Made by a program: the position numbers and the translations under genes
Part shown: positions 32,056 through 41,053 of the stretch, piece after piece
How the letters are laid out: every line of letters starts with the position of its first letter
Numbering within the stretch: the first letter of the stretch is position 1
Notes under the pieces: generated by a model
What the model saw: only the letters and a program-made list of their open reading frames with translations
Told to the model about the DNA's origin: nothing
Database searches by the model: none
Assembly: GCA_036703985.1 (NCBI GenBank)
Contig: DATNQN010000108.1
Span: forward strand, 1 to 64,000
Origin: Leptolyngbyaceae cyanobacterium
GTDB lineage: Bacteria > Cyanobacteriota > Cyanobacteriia > Cyanobacteriales > Aerosakkonemataceae
DNA length: 64,000 nucleotides
Direction: 5' to 3'

Positions 32056-33231
32056 ATGAAAATCCTGTTTCTAGACCAAAGTGGCAATCTTGGCGGCGCA
32101 GAATTGTGCCTGATAGATATTGCCAAACACTATCGAAATAGCTGCTTAGTTGGATTGTTTGCTGATGGTACTTTTCCCCATCTGCTACAGCAGCATGATA
32201 TCCCAGTGGAAGTTTTAACCGATCGAGCAATCCAAGTTCGCAAAGAAAGTGGTTTAGTAAAAGGATTAAGTAGTTTAGGAAAGCTAGCACCTTTAATTAG
32301 TAAAGTAGTACAACTTAGTCGCGATTTTGATTTAATTTATGCGAATACCCAAAAAGCTTTAGTGGTGGGAGCTTTGGCTAGTGCGATCGCGCGTCGTCCT
32401 CTCGTTTATCACCTACACGATATCTTATCGACAGAGCATTTCAGTCGCATCAACCTTAGCATTGCTGTTACTTTAGCTAATCGTTTTGCATCATTAGTAA
32501 TCGCTAATTCTCTAGCAACTCAGTCTGCTTTTATTGCGGCTGGTGGAAGAAAGGAAATAACTAAAGTTGTCTACAATGGGTTTGAGTCCGATCTTTATAA
32601 AATCAATGATTCTGCTAATAATAAATTAAAAGAAACCCTGGGAGTTAAAGGAAAGTTTTTAGTTGGTCATTTCAGTCGTTTATCTCCTTGGAAAGGACAG
32701 CATATTTTAATTGAAGCTCTTAAACACTGTCCAGAAGATGTAACGGTAATTTTAGTAGGTGACGCTTTATTTGGCGAAGAAGATTATGTGGGAAATTTAC
32801 ATCAACAAGTAGGAGAGTTAGGGTTAGAAAATCGAGTTAAGTTTTTAGGATTTCGTTCGGATATCGTGCCATTAATGACAGCTTGTGACTTAGTTATTCA
32901 TTCTTCCACTGCACCAGAACCTTTTGGCAGAGTAATTGTGGAGGCGATGCTGTGCGGAAAACCTGTCATTGCCGCTAAAGCTGGTGGTGCAGTGGAATTA
33001 GTGGAAACAAACAAAACAGGTTGGCTAGTTTCGCCGGGAGATCCGATCGAATTAGCAAATGCGATCGCAAATTGTGGCCAGCAACCGCAACTCGCCGCCA
33101 CCATTGGTTCTCAAGCGCGAGATATCGCTAGCCAACGCTTTAATTTAACTGCTATCCATCAGCAAATCGATCGACTACTTTTCGACTTGTTAAATTCAGA
33201 ACAAACTAACTTAAAAAGGAAGTTTATATGA
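32056..33231 (+). CDS. GT4 family glycosyltransferase
   Basis: Glycosyltransferase of 391 residues. The start MKILFLDQSGNLGGAELCLID has the usual GGAE loop. The joint reads HFSRLSPWKGQHILIEAL and the donor site PEPFGRVIVEAMLCGKPVIA. The start at 32056, five bases after the methyltransferase stop, was chosen over a longer frame overlapping that gene. It ends in an ATGA overlap with the following secreted hydrolase gene. Confidence 0.88.
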   Translation: MKILFLDQSGNLGGAELCLIDIAKHYRNSCLVGLFADGTFPHLLQQHDIPVEVLTDRAIQVRKESGLVKGLSSLGKLAPLISKVVQLSRDFDLIYANTQKALVVGALASAIARRPLVYHLHDILSTEHFSRINLSIAVTLANRFASLVIANSLATQSAFIAAGGRKEITKVVYNGFESDLYKINDSANNKLKETLGVKGKFLVGHFSRLSPWKGQHILIEALKHCPEDVTVILVGDALFGEEDYVGNLHQQVGELGLENRVKFLGFRSDIVPLMTACDLVIHSSTAPEPFGRVIVEAMLCGKPVIAAKAGGAVELVETNKTGWLVSPGDPIELANAIANCGQQPQLAATIGSQARDIASQRFNLTAIHQQIDRLLFDLLNSEQTNLKRKFI

Positions 33232-34538
33232 AAAACATATCTTTTTTAAAAAGGAATATTTTTAAGTTTCTTCAACTTTCAATTTTAGGAGCTACTCTGT
33301 TTATTTTATCTTCTTTACTTGTTCCTCAATCTCAATCTCAAACCCAACCAGCACCCGCTCGCAGTGCCTCCTCCTTTATTAATTCCATTGGCGTTGCAGT
33401 GCATATTAACTATATAGATACGGCTTACGGAAAATACAACGAAATTGTCAAACCAAGATTACAAGAATTAGGAATTCGCCATATTCGCGATGGCGTTAGT
33501 CCTTCCGATATGGATACTCAACAAAAATTTAATGACTTAGCAACCCTTGGCATTAAGTCAACTTTAGTGATGGACCCGCGAGGGTTAGTGCCATCAGATG
33601 CAGTCAACATTGCTAAAAATGTAGCTCCTTCGATCGAAGCAATAGAAGGGCCAAATGAATGGGATGTACAACCCGATCTCAGATACAAAAACCAAACTTT
33701 TCCTGAGGGAGTTCGCCTTTTTCAAAGCGAACTTTATCAACTTATTAAAGATGACCCTGCTACTGCTAATTTAGATGTTTTAAGTCCATCGATGGCATAT
33801 CCAGAAAATGCCGCGCAACTAACTAACATTGCTTGCGACTTCGGCAATATGCACAGCTATGCAGGGGGAGGATTACCAAGCGATCAATTAGAAACTCGCT
33901 GGATACCAAATACTCAGAAAATGTGTGGCAATAAGCCGATAATCGCTACCGAATGCGGTTGGCATAACGCCCTAAAAGATAATGGAGCGCCCCAATCGCC
34001 GATTTCTGAAGAAGCAGCAGCAAAATATGTTTCTAGGCTTTATTTAGAGTATTTCAATCGAGGTATTAAACGGGCATTTCTTTACGAGTTAATCGATCCA
34101 AGACAGTCTGACAACCAAGATAGTAACTTTGGGTTACTGCGTTATGATGGTTCACCCAAACCAGCTTTTAATGCCTTAAAAAATTTGCTCTCTATTCTCA
34201 ACGACTCTAAGGAAGATTTTCCTTTAGAATCCTTGGATTACACTTTAACTGGAGACACGAATAACGTACATCAGACGATCTTACAAAAAAGCAATGGGAG
34301 ATTTTACCTAATCCTTTGGCAAGAAGTTCCTAGCTTCAACACCAAACAAAAAATCGATATTGCTGTTGAACAACAAAAAACTACTCTTACCTTAAATACC
34401 CCCATCCGAGAAGTTTATGCTTACCTACCAATTAAATCAACTAATTTGGTTTGGCAAACCAAAAATACAAGTATATTGCCATTAAATATTCCAGACGAGC
34501 CATTAATACTTGAATTGATACCAGGGCAAAACAGTTAA
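33228..34538 (+). CDS. Secreted glycoside hydrolase, clan GH-A-like
   Basis: Exported protein of 436 residues with a signal peptide or membrane anchor (hydrophobic 14-32, then SQSQTQPAPARS). The body is a probable TIM barrel. A GPNEWD motif after strand 4 would hold the acid/base glutamate (the E of NE) and ATECGWH the nucleophile, the layout of clan GH-A families such as GH39 or GH5. A small beta domain follows from about residue 335. Encoded within the polysaccharide operon (4-bp overlap upstream), it may trim, edit or release the polymer outside the membrane. Exact family not assigned. Confidence 0.8.
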   Translation: MKNISFLKRNIFKFLQLSILGATLFILSSLLVPQSQSQTQPAPARSASSFINSIGVAVHINYIDTAYGKYNEIVKPRLQELGIRHIRDGVSPSDMDTQQKFNDLATLGIKSTLVMDPRGLVPSDAVNIAKNVAPSIEAIEGPNEWDVQPDLRYKNQTFPEGVRLFQSELYQLIKDDPATANLDVLSPSMAYPENAAQLTNIACDFGNMHSYAGGGLPSDQLETRWIPNTQKMCGNKPIIATECGWHNALKDNGAPQSPISEEAAAKYVSRLYLEYFNRGIKRAFLYELIDPRQSDNQDSNFGLLRYDGSPKPAFNALKNLLSILNDSKEDFPLESLDYTLTGDTNNVHQTILQKSNGRFYLILWQEVPSFNTKQKIDIAVEQQKTTLTLNTPIREVYAYLPIKSTNLVWQTKNTSILPLNIPDEPLILELIPGQNS

Positions 34539-34570
34539 AACCATAATTTAATCAAATCAAGGAGCTACCA

Positions 34571-35737
34571 ATGACAATTTCTGCTAGACCTTCCCTAACC
34601 TTAAGCCCCCCGCCGATCGAATTAGAAAACAAGACCGTAAGCTTGTTTATTCCTAACATGGATGGTGGCGGTGCAGAAAAAGTTATGCTGCATCTGGCAC
34701 GCGGTTTTACCGAACGAGGGATCAAAACCGATTTAGTATTAGCAAAAGCAGAAGGAGCCTATTTATCAAACATCCCCGATGAAGTAAGAGTAATCGATCT
34801 CAATTCAAAATCTCCAGTAATTTTGTATAAAACTCTTAACTTAATTCGCTACCTACAACAAGAACAACCAAAATTCCTACTATCTGCTCTCGATTTAGTG
34901 AGTGCTTCTACTTTGGCTCGGAATTTAGCTAGAGTACCGACCAAAGTAGTAATGACCGTGCAAACTCACCTTTCCCAACAACTGCGAGATCAACATCAAG
35001 GTATGGGAAAAGTTAGACCGCATTTAATTAAATGGTTTTATCCTTGGGCTGATAAAATTACTGCCACATCAGAAGGAGTGGCGCGGGATGTTTCTTATCT
35101 AACAGGTGTACCTTTAAAAGACATTTCAGTAATTTACAATCCAGTGGTAACGCCTGAGTTAGTTCAAAAAGCAAAAGAACCGCTCGATCACCCTTGGTTT
35201 GCACCAGGAGAACCACCCGTAATTTTAGGAGTAGGACGATTAGTATATCAAAAAGATTTTGCCACTTTAATCAAAGCTTTTAGTTTAATTAAAAAACAAA
35301 TGCCAGCCCGATTGATGATTTTAGGTGAAGGCATGGACAGAGAAAAATTAGAAGATTTAGTAAGGGAATTGGATTTAGAAAATGAGGTGGCATTACCGGG
35401 ATTTGTGGAAAATCCTTATGCTTATATGGCGAAAGCTTCTGTGTTTGTTTTGTCTTCAGTTTATGAAGGATTTGGCAACGTAGTAGCAGAGGCAATGGCA
35501 GTAGGAACTCCAGTAGTTTCAACCGATTGTGAAAGTGGCCCAGGCGAAATTTTGGAAAATGGCAAACTCGGTTATTTAGTGCCGGTGGGAGATTTTGAAG
35601 CTTTAGCATATGCTACTATTGCGACTCTTAATAATCCCGTCAGTTCGCAAGTATTGAAGCAACGTTCTCAAACTTTTTCTATTCCTAGAATAGTGGATCG
35701 ATATCTAGAAGTTTTAAATAGTATTTCCCCACTGTAA
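34571..35737 (+). CDS. GT4 family glycosyltransferase, tandem paralogue 1
   Basis: Glycosyltransferase of 388 residues with N-terminal VSLFIPNMDGGGAEKVMLH and donor motif VYEGFGNVVAEAMAVGTPVV. It is a close paralogue of the next gene: the two C-terminal domains agree almost residue for residue from PLKDIS/PLKDIR to about residue 340, while the N-terminal acceptor domains have diverged. A GGAG ribosome site precedes the ATG. A related WbuB/WcaL-type role in adding a sugar to a lipid-linked chain is inferred. Confidence 0.9.
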   Translation: MTISARPSLTLSPPPIELENKTVSLFIPNMDGGGAEKVMLHLARGFTERGIKTDLVLAKAEGAYLSNIPDEVRVIDLNSKSPVILYKTLNLIRYLQQEQPKFLLSALDLVSASTLARNLARVPTKVVMTVQTHLSQQLRDQHQGMGKVRPHLIKWFYPWADKITATSEGVARDVSYLTGVPLKDISVIYNPVVTPELVQKAKEPLDHPWFAPGEPPVILGVGRLVYQKDFATLIKAFSLIKKQMPARLMILGEGMDREKLEDLVRELDLENEVALPGFVENPYAYMAKASVFVLSSVYEGFGNVVAEAMAVGTPVVSTDCESGPGEILENGKLGYLVPVGDFEALAYATIATLNNPVSSQVLKQRSQTFSIPRIVDRYLEVLNSISPL

Positions 35738-35754
35738 TTTATTTACTTGCACGT

Positions 35755-36855
35755 ATGATAGTAAACAATAATTCGGTAAGTTTGTTTGTTCCTTCTCTGG
35801 CTGGTGGCGGTGCGGAAAGAGTAGCGATCAACCTAGCACGAGGTTTTGCTAAACGTAACCTAAAAGTTGATTTAGTATTGCAATCAGCGGTAGGTTCTTT
35901 TATAACCAAAGTGCCAGATGGGGTGCGAATAATCGATCTGAAATCTCCTGGGATTGTACCGAAACTATTTGCTTTGATGCGCTACTTGCAGGAGGAACGC
36001 CCCACTGTTCTGTTCTCTATTTTGGATAACGTTAACGTAGCAACATGGGCGCAACGTTTGACTGGAGTTTCTACCAAAGTAGTTGTAGGGGTACACAATA
36101 CTTTTTCTCAGGATTTTCAAGGAATCAAAGGAAAAATTAAACCGTACTTAGTGCGTTATTCCTATCCTTTAGCAGGTGGAATTATTGCCGTGTCAGAAGG
36201 GGCGGCTCAAGATTTGTCTAAAATGTCGGGTTTGCCTTTAAAAGATATCAGAATTATCTACAATCCCGCGATCACGCCTGAGTTATTTGAAAAAGCAAAA
36301 GAACCGCTCGCTCACCCTTGGTTTACACCGGGAGAACCTCCCGTTATTTTAGGAGTAGGACGGTTAGTATATCAAAAAGATTTTGCTACTTTAATCAAAG
36401 CTTTTAGTTTAATTAAAAAACAAATACCAGCCCGATTGATGATTTTAGGCGAAGGAATAGAAAGACCAAAGCTGGAAAAATTAATAAAAGAATTAGGCTT
36501 AGAAAATGAGGTGGCTTTACCGGGATTTGTGGAAAATCCTTATACTTATATGGCAAAAGCTTCTGTGTTTGTTTTATCGTCAATTTATGAAGGATTTGGC
36601 AATGTGGTAGCAGAGGCAATGGCAGTAGGAACTCCGGTAGTTTCTACCAATTGTGAAAGTGGGCCAGCCGAGATTTTGGAAAATGGTAAATATGGCTCTT
36701 TAGTGCCAGTGGGAGATTTTAATAAACTAGCAGATGCGATTTTTCATACTTTAAATAATCCCCGAAATTCAGAAATTTTGCAAATGCGATCGCAAGCTTT
36801 TTCAGCAGAGAAAGTAGTCGAGCAATATTTAGAATTTGTGCATGGTGTTCCCTAG
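35755..36855 (+). CDS. GT4 family glycosyltransferase, tandem paralogue 2
   Basis: Glycosyltransferase of 366 residues starting MIVNNNSVSLFVPSLAGGGA, 17 bp after its paralogue. It shares the stretch LVYQKDFATLIKAFSLIKKQ and the donor site IYEGFGNVVAEAMAVGTPVV. The N-terminal domain is more different, so the pair probably uses the same donor with different acceptors. The upstream gene has an N-terminal extension of about 20 residues that this one lacks. Confidence 0.9.
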   Translation: MIVNNNSVSLFVPSLAGGGAERVAINLARGFAKRNLKVDLVLQSAVGSFITKVPDGVRIIDLKSPGIVPKLFALMRYLQEERPTVLFSILDNVNVATWAQRLTGVSTKVVVGVHNTFSQDFQGIKGKIKPYLVRYSYPLAGGIIAVSEGAAQDLSKMSGLPLKDIRIIYNPAITPELFEKAKEPLAHPWFTPGEPPVILGVGRLVYQKDFATLIKAFSLIKKQIPARLMILGEGIERPKLEKLIKELGLENEVALPGFVENPYTYMAKASVFVLSSIYEGFGNVVAEAMAVGTPVVSTNCESGPAEILENGKYGSLVPVGDFNKLADAIFHTLNNPRNSEILQMRSQAFSAEKVVEQYLEFVHGVP

Positions 36856-36884
36856 CAATTAGTTGATTTTACAGGCTTACTTAT

Positions 36885-38012
36885 ATGCGTACTTTATCTA
36901 ATTCCGAACAGCTTGATTTTCCCCCTGAAATTGAAACAATCCCAAACCGCCCTTTGCGGATACTTCACATTTTGAATGACGTGCGCGAATTGGGAAATGG
37001 CATTATCAATACAACGATGGATATCGCTTGGGGGCAAGCGCAACTAGGGCATATTGTAGCTGTAGCTTCTGGTGGCGGCGAATATGAAAAATTGTTAGAA
37101 AATTCAGGCATAAAGCACTTTAATTTAAATCAAAAACGAACACCAATATCTTTATTTAGTGCTGTTTTTAACTTACAAAAAATTATCAAAGAGTTTCGCC
37201 CAGACATCGTGCATTGTCACATGATGACGGGCATAGTTTTGGGTAAATTATTGCACGGTTTAGGAAACTACCGTCTGGTTTCTCATATTCATAATGTACA
37301 TCAAGGTAGCTCAATATTGATGGGTTTAGCAGAACGGGTAATTCCTGTTAGCGAAGCAGTTGCCAATTATATGTCTAAAAAAGGCATATCAAAAGATAAA
37401 ATGCAGGTAGTGAAAAACTTAACATTGGGTAGTCCTAGATTACCTTCTCTTGATTTATCAATTCCTGCTAATTTGGCGCAACCTGCGATAGTTACAGTAG
37501 CGGGAATGTCTCAACGCAAAGGAATTGCTGAATTGATTTCTGCTTTTGAATTGATTGCCGATCGCTTTCCCCAAACTCATCTATACTTAGTAGGTGACGG
37601 GCCCGATCGGGTAACTTTTGAAAGGCAAGCTGAGGCGTCACCATTTTGCGATCGCATTCATTTTGAGGGATTCCAAAAAAATCCCCAAGCTTATATGCAG
37701 TCTGCCCATATTTTTGTACTCGCCTCTCGTCGCGAATCTTTTGGCATTGCTTTGCTGGAGGCGCGACAAACTGGTTGTGCGATCGTTGCTAGTAATATAG
37801 ATGGCATCCCAGAAGCATTAGATGACGGGAAGGCAGGAATTTTAGTACCCCCAGGCGATGTGAAAGCTTTAGCACAAGCAATGGAAAATCTGTTAGCTAA
37901 TCCATTAGAGCATGAAAAGTGGCAAAGAGCAGCACGGCAAAATTTAGAACATTTCACAGTTAATAATATGGTAAAAGAAATTACAGCTATTTATTATCAA
38001 CTTTTCGCATAA
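36885..38012 (+). CDS. GT4 family glycosyltransferase
   Basis: Glycosyltransferase of 375 residues, last gene of the polysaccharide run. The N-terminal LRILHILNDVRELGNGIINT, the joint VTVAGMSQRKGIAELISAF and the donor motif RRESFGIALLEARQTGCAIV mark a GT-B enzyme. It follows the previous gene by 29 bp and is followed by a hairpin with a T run, which marks the end of the operon. Confidence 0.88.
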   Translation: MRTLSNSEQLDFPPEIETIPNRPLRILHILNDVRELGNGIINTTMDIAWGQAQLGHIVAVASGGGEYEKLLENSGIKHFNLNQKRTPISLFSAVFNLQKIIKEFRPDIVHCHMMTGIVLGKLLHGLGNYRLVSHIHNVHQGSSILMGLAERVIPVSEAVANYMSKKGISKDKMQVVKNLTLGSPRLPSLDLSIPANLAQPAIVTVAGMSQRKGIAELISAFELIADRFPQTHLYLVGDGPDRVTFERQAEASPFCDRIHFEGFQKNPQAYMQSAHIFVLASRRESFGIALLEARQTGCAIVASNIDGIPEALDDGKAGILVPPGDVKALAQAMENLLANPLEHEKWQRAARQNLEHFTVNNMVKEITAIYYQLFA

Positions 38013-38074
38013 TAGAACAAGGTAAAAAAAATCACATAAAACTTAATTGTCCAGTTCGCTTTTTTGGTAAGTGT

Positions 38075-38106
38075 AGAGATGTTTCATCAAACGTCTCTTT
38101 TTTTTT
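38075..38106 (+). terminator. Intrinsic terminator of the polysaccharide operon
   Basis: Stem AGAGATGTTT against AAACGTCTCT with one G-U pair and a four-base loop, followed directly by about nine T residues. It lies 63 bp past the last glycosyltransferase stop. This is the clearest intrinsic terminator in the window. Confidence 0.85.
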
Positions 38107-38243
38107 AAGTTCTCATAAAGGAGTACGCTTGAGATTGTTAAAGATTTGATGAAGCTTAGTTAAAAATGCGCTCTAGTTCTTGAAGTCAGTTCTAATATAA
38201 ATACAATTTGGTTAGATAACTGCCATTTTAAGGATTTATTACC

Positions 38244-38546
38244 GTGAAATTACTGATATTTGCTTCATTAATTACTTACGTACTCATCAGTTCTTATTTT
38301 TTCCTCAACTGGTTAAGGTTCTTTAAGCGTTCTTATCGATCTTCCCCAGAAAATTGGTTTTTATCTATGGTGTTATTAGCGATCGCAGTTCTCTTCTGGC
38401 CCTTCGTCGTTCCTTTCTCTTTAATCGCTTCTGCAAGTTCATTCATTACTAAACGTCTGCTATCAGCCACCAGCGAACCCATCTATCAACCAGAACCAAT
38501 TCCCACCGCTTTAATAGAATGCGTCGATTTGGCCGAAAAAGCCTAA
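38244..38546 (+). CDS. Small membrane protein, hypothetical
   Basis: Protein of 100 residues with two membrane helices (about 3-24 and 42-68) separated by a basic loop (RFFKRSYRSSPENW). A TAAGGA ribosome site precedes the GTG start. No family recognised. It stands alone after the terminator, and a REP-like hairpin follows 10 bp past the stop. Confidence 0.65.
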   Translation: MKLLIFASLITYVLISSYFFLNWLRFFKRSYRSSPENWFLSMVLLAIAVLFWPFVVPFSLIASASSFITKRLLSATSEPIYQPEPIPTALIECVDLAEKA

Positions 38547-38555
38547 ATTCTACTG

Positions 38556-38588
38556 TAGGGTGCGTTAGCAACAGCGTAACGCACCCTA
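38556..38588. repeat. REP-like palindrome, left of the RAYT gene
   Basis: Hairpin TAGGGTGCGTTA ... TAACGCACCCTA with a small loop, of the type mobilised by REP-associated transposases. A related palindrome in the opposite orientation lies on the other side of the transposase gene at 39266-39296. Confidence 0.75.
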
Positions 38589-38610
38589 ATATCATCAAGT
38601 CTTACCAATT

Positions 38611-39162
38611 TTATTCATAATCTGCATCATCAAAAACATCCGGCATCATATCTACTCCCCAATCTTCTGGATAAACACCCTCAGCAACAAACCGATGAAA
38701 ACTTGAAAAAGACCATTCCTTTGGTTTTTTGCACAAACCATGTTTAACAGGATTGTAATGAATATAATCGCAATGTCTGGCAAAATCTATATCATCTCTA
38801 ATTAAATGTTCCCAAAATCTACGTTGCCAAAGGTTTCTTTCTTTACGTTTTTGGCGTGAAGCATTAATTTGTGTATCGATTTCAAACTCTCTAGGCAAAT
38901 TTTTACTAACAAAAGTTTTAATGAGTCGCCAACGAGTTGCATAATCCATATCATCGTTTGGCAGAGTCCAAATACAGTGAATGTGATTAGGCAATAAAAC
39001 CAAAGCATCTATTGTAAAAGGATATTTTTGACGCATATGATTAATAGCCGATCGCAATGTCTGACGCGCCATTTCACAGCATAACCAATTACGGCGTTGA
39101 TAAGTTACTTGCGTGAAAAAGTAAGTACCACCAACGATTCTAAGCCTTCTATAGTTCGGCAT
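38611..39162 (-). CDS. REP-associated tyrosine transposase (RAYT, Y1 HUH type)
   Basis: Y1 transposase-like protein of 183 residues. The N-terminal MPNYRRLRIVGGTYFFTQVT is typical of RAYTs. The HUH motif is NHIHCIW (His60, His62) and the catalytic tyrosine is expected in DYIHYNPVKHG. RAYTs cut single-stranded REP hairpins and are usually domesticated rather than freely mobile. The gene appears intact and is flanked on both sides by REP-like palindromes in inverted orientation. Confidence 0.92.
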   Translation of the reverse strand: MPNYRRLRIVGGTYFFTQVTYQRRNWLCCEMARQTLRSAINHMRQKYPFTIDALVLLPNHIHCIWTLPNDDMDYATRWRLIKTFVSKNLPREFEIDTQINASRQKRKERNLWQRRFWEHLIRDDIDFARHCDYIHYNPVKHGLCKKPKEWSFSSFHRFVAEGVYPEDWGVDMMPDVFDDADYE

Positions 39163-39265
39163 GGCGTTTAGCTAATTAGTAATTTTAAAAAAAGCTATAC
39201 CAATTTTCCTATCATGCTTGGTTAATTAATCAATTCTTAAAATCAGATTCCTAAGCAGCAAGCAT

Positions 39266-39296
39266 GGTGCGTTACGCTGTCGCTAACACACCCTAC
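39266..39296. repeat. REP-like palindrome, right of the RAYT gene
   Basis: Imperfect hairpin GGTGCGTTACGCTGTCGCTAAC followed by ACACCCTAC, related to 38556-38588 but inverted. It lies 103 bp upstream of the RAYT start and overlaps the last bases of the adenine methyltransferase gene. Confidence 0.7.
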
Positions 39297-40228
39297 TTTG
39301 TAAAGTTCATAATTATTAGTTCATTGATCTGCCCTCGTTTAGCAGCATTACTATTAATACTACGGGCAGCTTTTACTCTTTTTATATTATATGCTTTATA
39401 AGCATAATCAAAAAAATTATCATTTGACTCTTCATTTTTTGGATCGGAGTTACTTAAAATTAACTTTGCGCCTTTTTTATCAAGTAATTCAAAGAACTCT
39501 TTTAACCGCAACTGCTCCGAATCATCAAAATTATGTCGAGAATACCCTGTAAAATTCGCAGTTTTACTAATTGGTCGATATGGAGGATCGAAATAAACTA
39601 AAGACGCTTGGTTGACAAACTTTTCACACTCAGTAAAATCCCCCTGATATATCTTCGTTTTTTGAAGAATCTGAGCAACTGCCCTCAAATTTTCCTGGTC
39701 ACAAATAGTCGGCTTTTTATATTTACCAACTGGCACGTTAAATTCACCTTGGGAGTTGACGCGAAATAGTCCATTAAAACAAGTACGATTCAGAAAAATA
39801 ATTTGCGCTGTCCTCTCAATCCAATCCTGATTATAGATTGTAAAATTTATCTGTTTGCGTCCCAAATTAAAGTTGGATCTAGTTTGATAATAATATTTGT
39901 TTCTCTGTTCATCATTGAGAGACAAATACTTGTTTTCTATATCTAATAAAACTATAATCAAACCTTCTACATTTTTCTGAATAGTTTGGTAAGCCAGCAC
40001 AAGTTCTGGGTTAATATCTGAAATAAAAAATTCATCTATTTGGTAAGACTGGGCAATATGCAAGAAAACTGCTCCACTGCCAATAAAAGGTTCAATGTAC
40101 CTTTTTATTTTACCATTAACCAACTCTTGAGGAAAATAGTTATCTAGCTGTTCTAGGAGTTGTGTTTTTCCACCAGCCCACTTCAAGAAGGGTTTTATTA
40201 TTCTGGAACTTTGCTTTACTTTTAACAT
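39293..40228 (-). CDS. DNA adenine N6-methyltransferase, DpnM/Dam (D12) family
   Basis: Methyltransferase of 311 residues. SAM-binding motif KPFLKWAGGKTQLL, the RTCFNGLFRVNSQGEFNVPVG region and the catalytic VYFDPPYRP (DPPY) are intact, with LSNSDP near the end. The alpha-class D12 layout and these motifs match the DpnII-family enzymes that methylate GATC. No restriction endonuclease gene adjoins it, so it is probably an orphan methylase. Its GATC target lies at the centre of HIP1. Specificity is inferred from family. Confidence 0.9.
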   Translation of the reverse strand: MLKVKQSSRIIKPFLKWAGGKTQLLEQLDNYFPQELVNGKIKRYIEPFIGSGAVFLHIAQSYQIDEFFISDINPELVLAYQTIQKNVEGLIIVLLDIENKYLSLNDEQRNKYYYQTRSNFNLGRKQINFTIYNQDWIERTAQIIFLNRTCFNGLFRVNSQGEFNVPVGKYKKPTICDQENLRAVAQILQKTKIYQGDFTECEKFVNQASLVYFDPPYRPISKTANFTGYSRHNFDDSEQLRLKEFFELLDKKGAKLILSNSDPKNEESNDNFFDYAYKAYNIKRVKAARSINSNAAKRGQINELIIMNFTK

Positions 40229-40349
40229 CGATTAATCCAATATTTAAAAAAGTTAGCTTTATTGATTAAGTTGGTGAGATTTAGTCAAAAAACAGCAACC
40301 TACGTAACTTTATATTATAATCGAATTTATTATAACGGGAATTTTAATT

Positions 40350-40976
40350 ATGGAAAAAATCGCAATTATATCCGATATTCACGGAAATCTTCCCGGACTA
40401 CAAGCAGTAATGGCAGACATAGAAGCTTGTGGATGTAACAGAATAATATGTTTGGGCGATCTAGTTGATGGTGGAAATTATAATAATGAAGTTGTAAGAT
40501 TTATTAAAGATAATCAAATACCTTGCGTGCGTGGCAATCATGATGAATGGAACGATTTAGAATTAGCCCAAGATGTAAGAGAATTTATCAATTGTCTTCC
40601 TGTCGAGATAATCGAATTAGATACAATCTATACTCATATCTCGCCCAGAGTAAAGAAAAATAACATCAGCAATCCCATAGAGGCATGGAATGTATTTAAT
40701 GAGCTACCTTATCGAATAATTTTTGTCGGTCATGTTCACGTTCCTCTAATTTTTGGTGAGAAATGTGAAAAATTCGGTTCATCGACAGTTTATCAATTCA
40801 ATTATGGAGAACCGTTTCAACTAAATTTGGAAGACAGGTATGTAATTTGTCCTGGTTCTGTTGGTTACGGACGCGATCGCATTTTCAAATTACGATATGT
40901 CATTTATCACAAAACAGAGAATTCCATTGAATTTCGGGCAGTTGATGGCGCACTACTTCCCTTGGGAAATTGGTAA
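40350..40976 (+). CDS. Calcineurin-like metallophosphoesterase
   Basis: Phosphoesterase of 208 residues with the complete metal-binding set: SDIHGN, GDLVDGG, GNHDEW, HISPR and GHVHVP. This is the YfcE/MJ0936-like class acting on small phosphodiesters or nucleotides. Predicted cytoplasmic. The substrate is not determinable. It is divergent from the methyltransferase across a 121-bp AT-rich gap. Confidence 0.88.
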   Translation: MEKIAIISDIHGNLPGLQAVMADIEACGCNRIICLGDLVDGGNYNNEVVRFIKDNQIPCVRGNHDEWNDLELAQDVREFINCLPVEIIELDTIYTHISPRVKKNNISNPIEAWNVFNELPYRIIFVGHVHVPLIFGEKCEKFGSSTVYQFNYGEPFQLNLEDRYVICPGSVGYGRDRIFKLRYVIYHKTENSIEFRAVDGALLPLGNW

Positions 40977-41053
40977 TTTTTCTACGAAAAACGAATTTAT
41001 AATAAGTTATGATTTACACTCGTATCTTCTGAAATACTGCTGCTTAAATAATT

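Noticed and set aside
39293-40228. Restriction-modification system
   Set aside because: Only the methyltransferase is present; neighbours are a RAYT transposase and a phosphoesterase, and no endonuclease-like gene adjoins.
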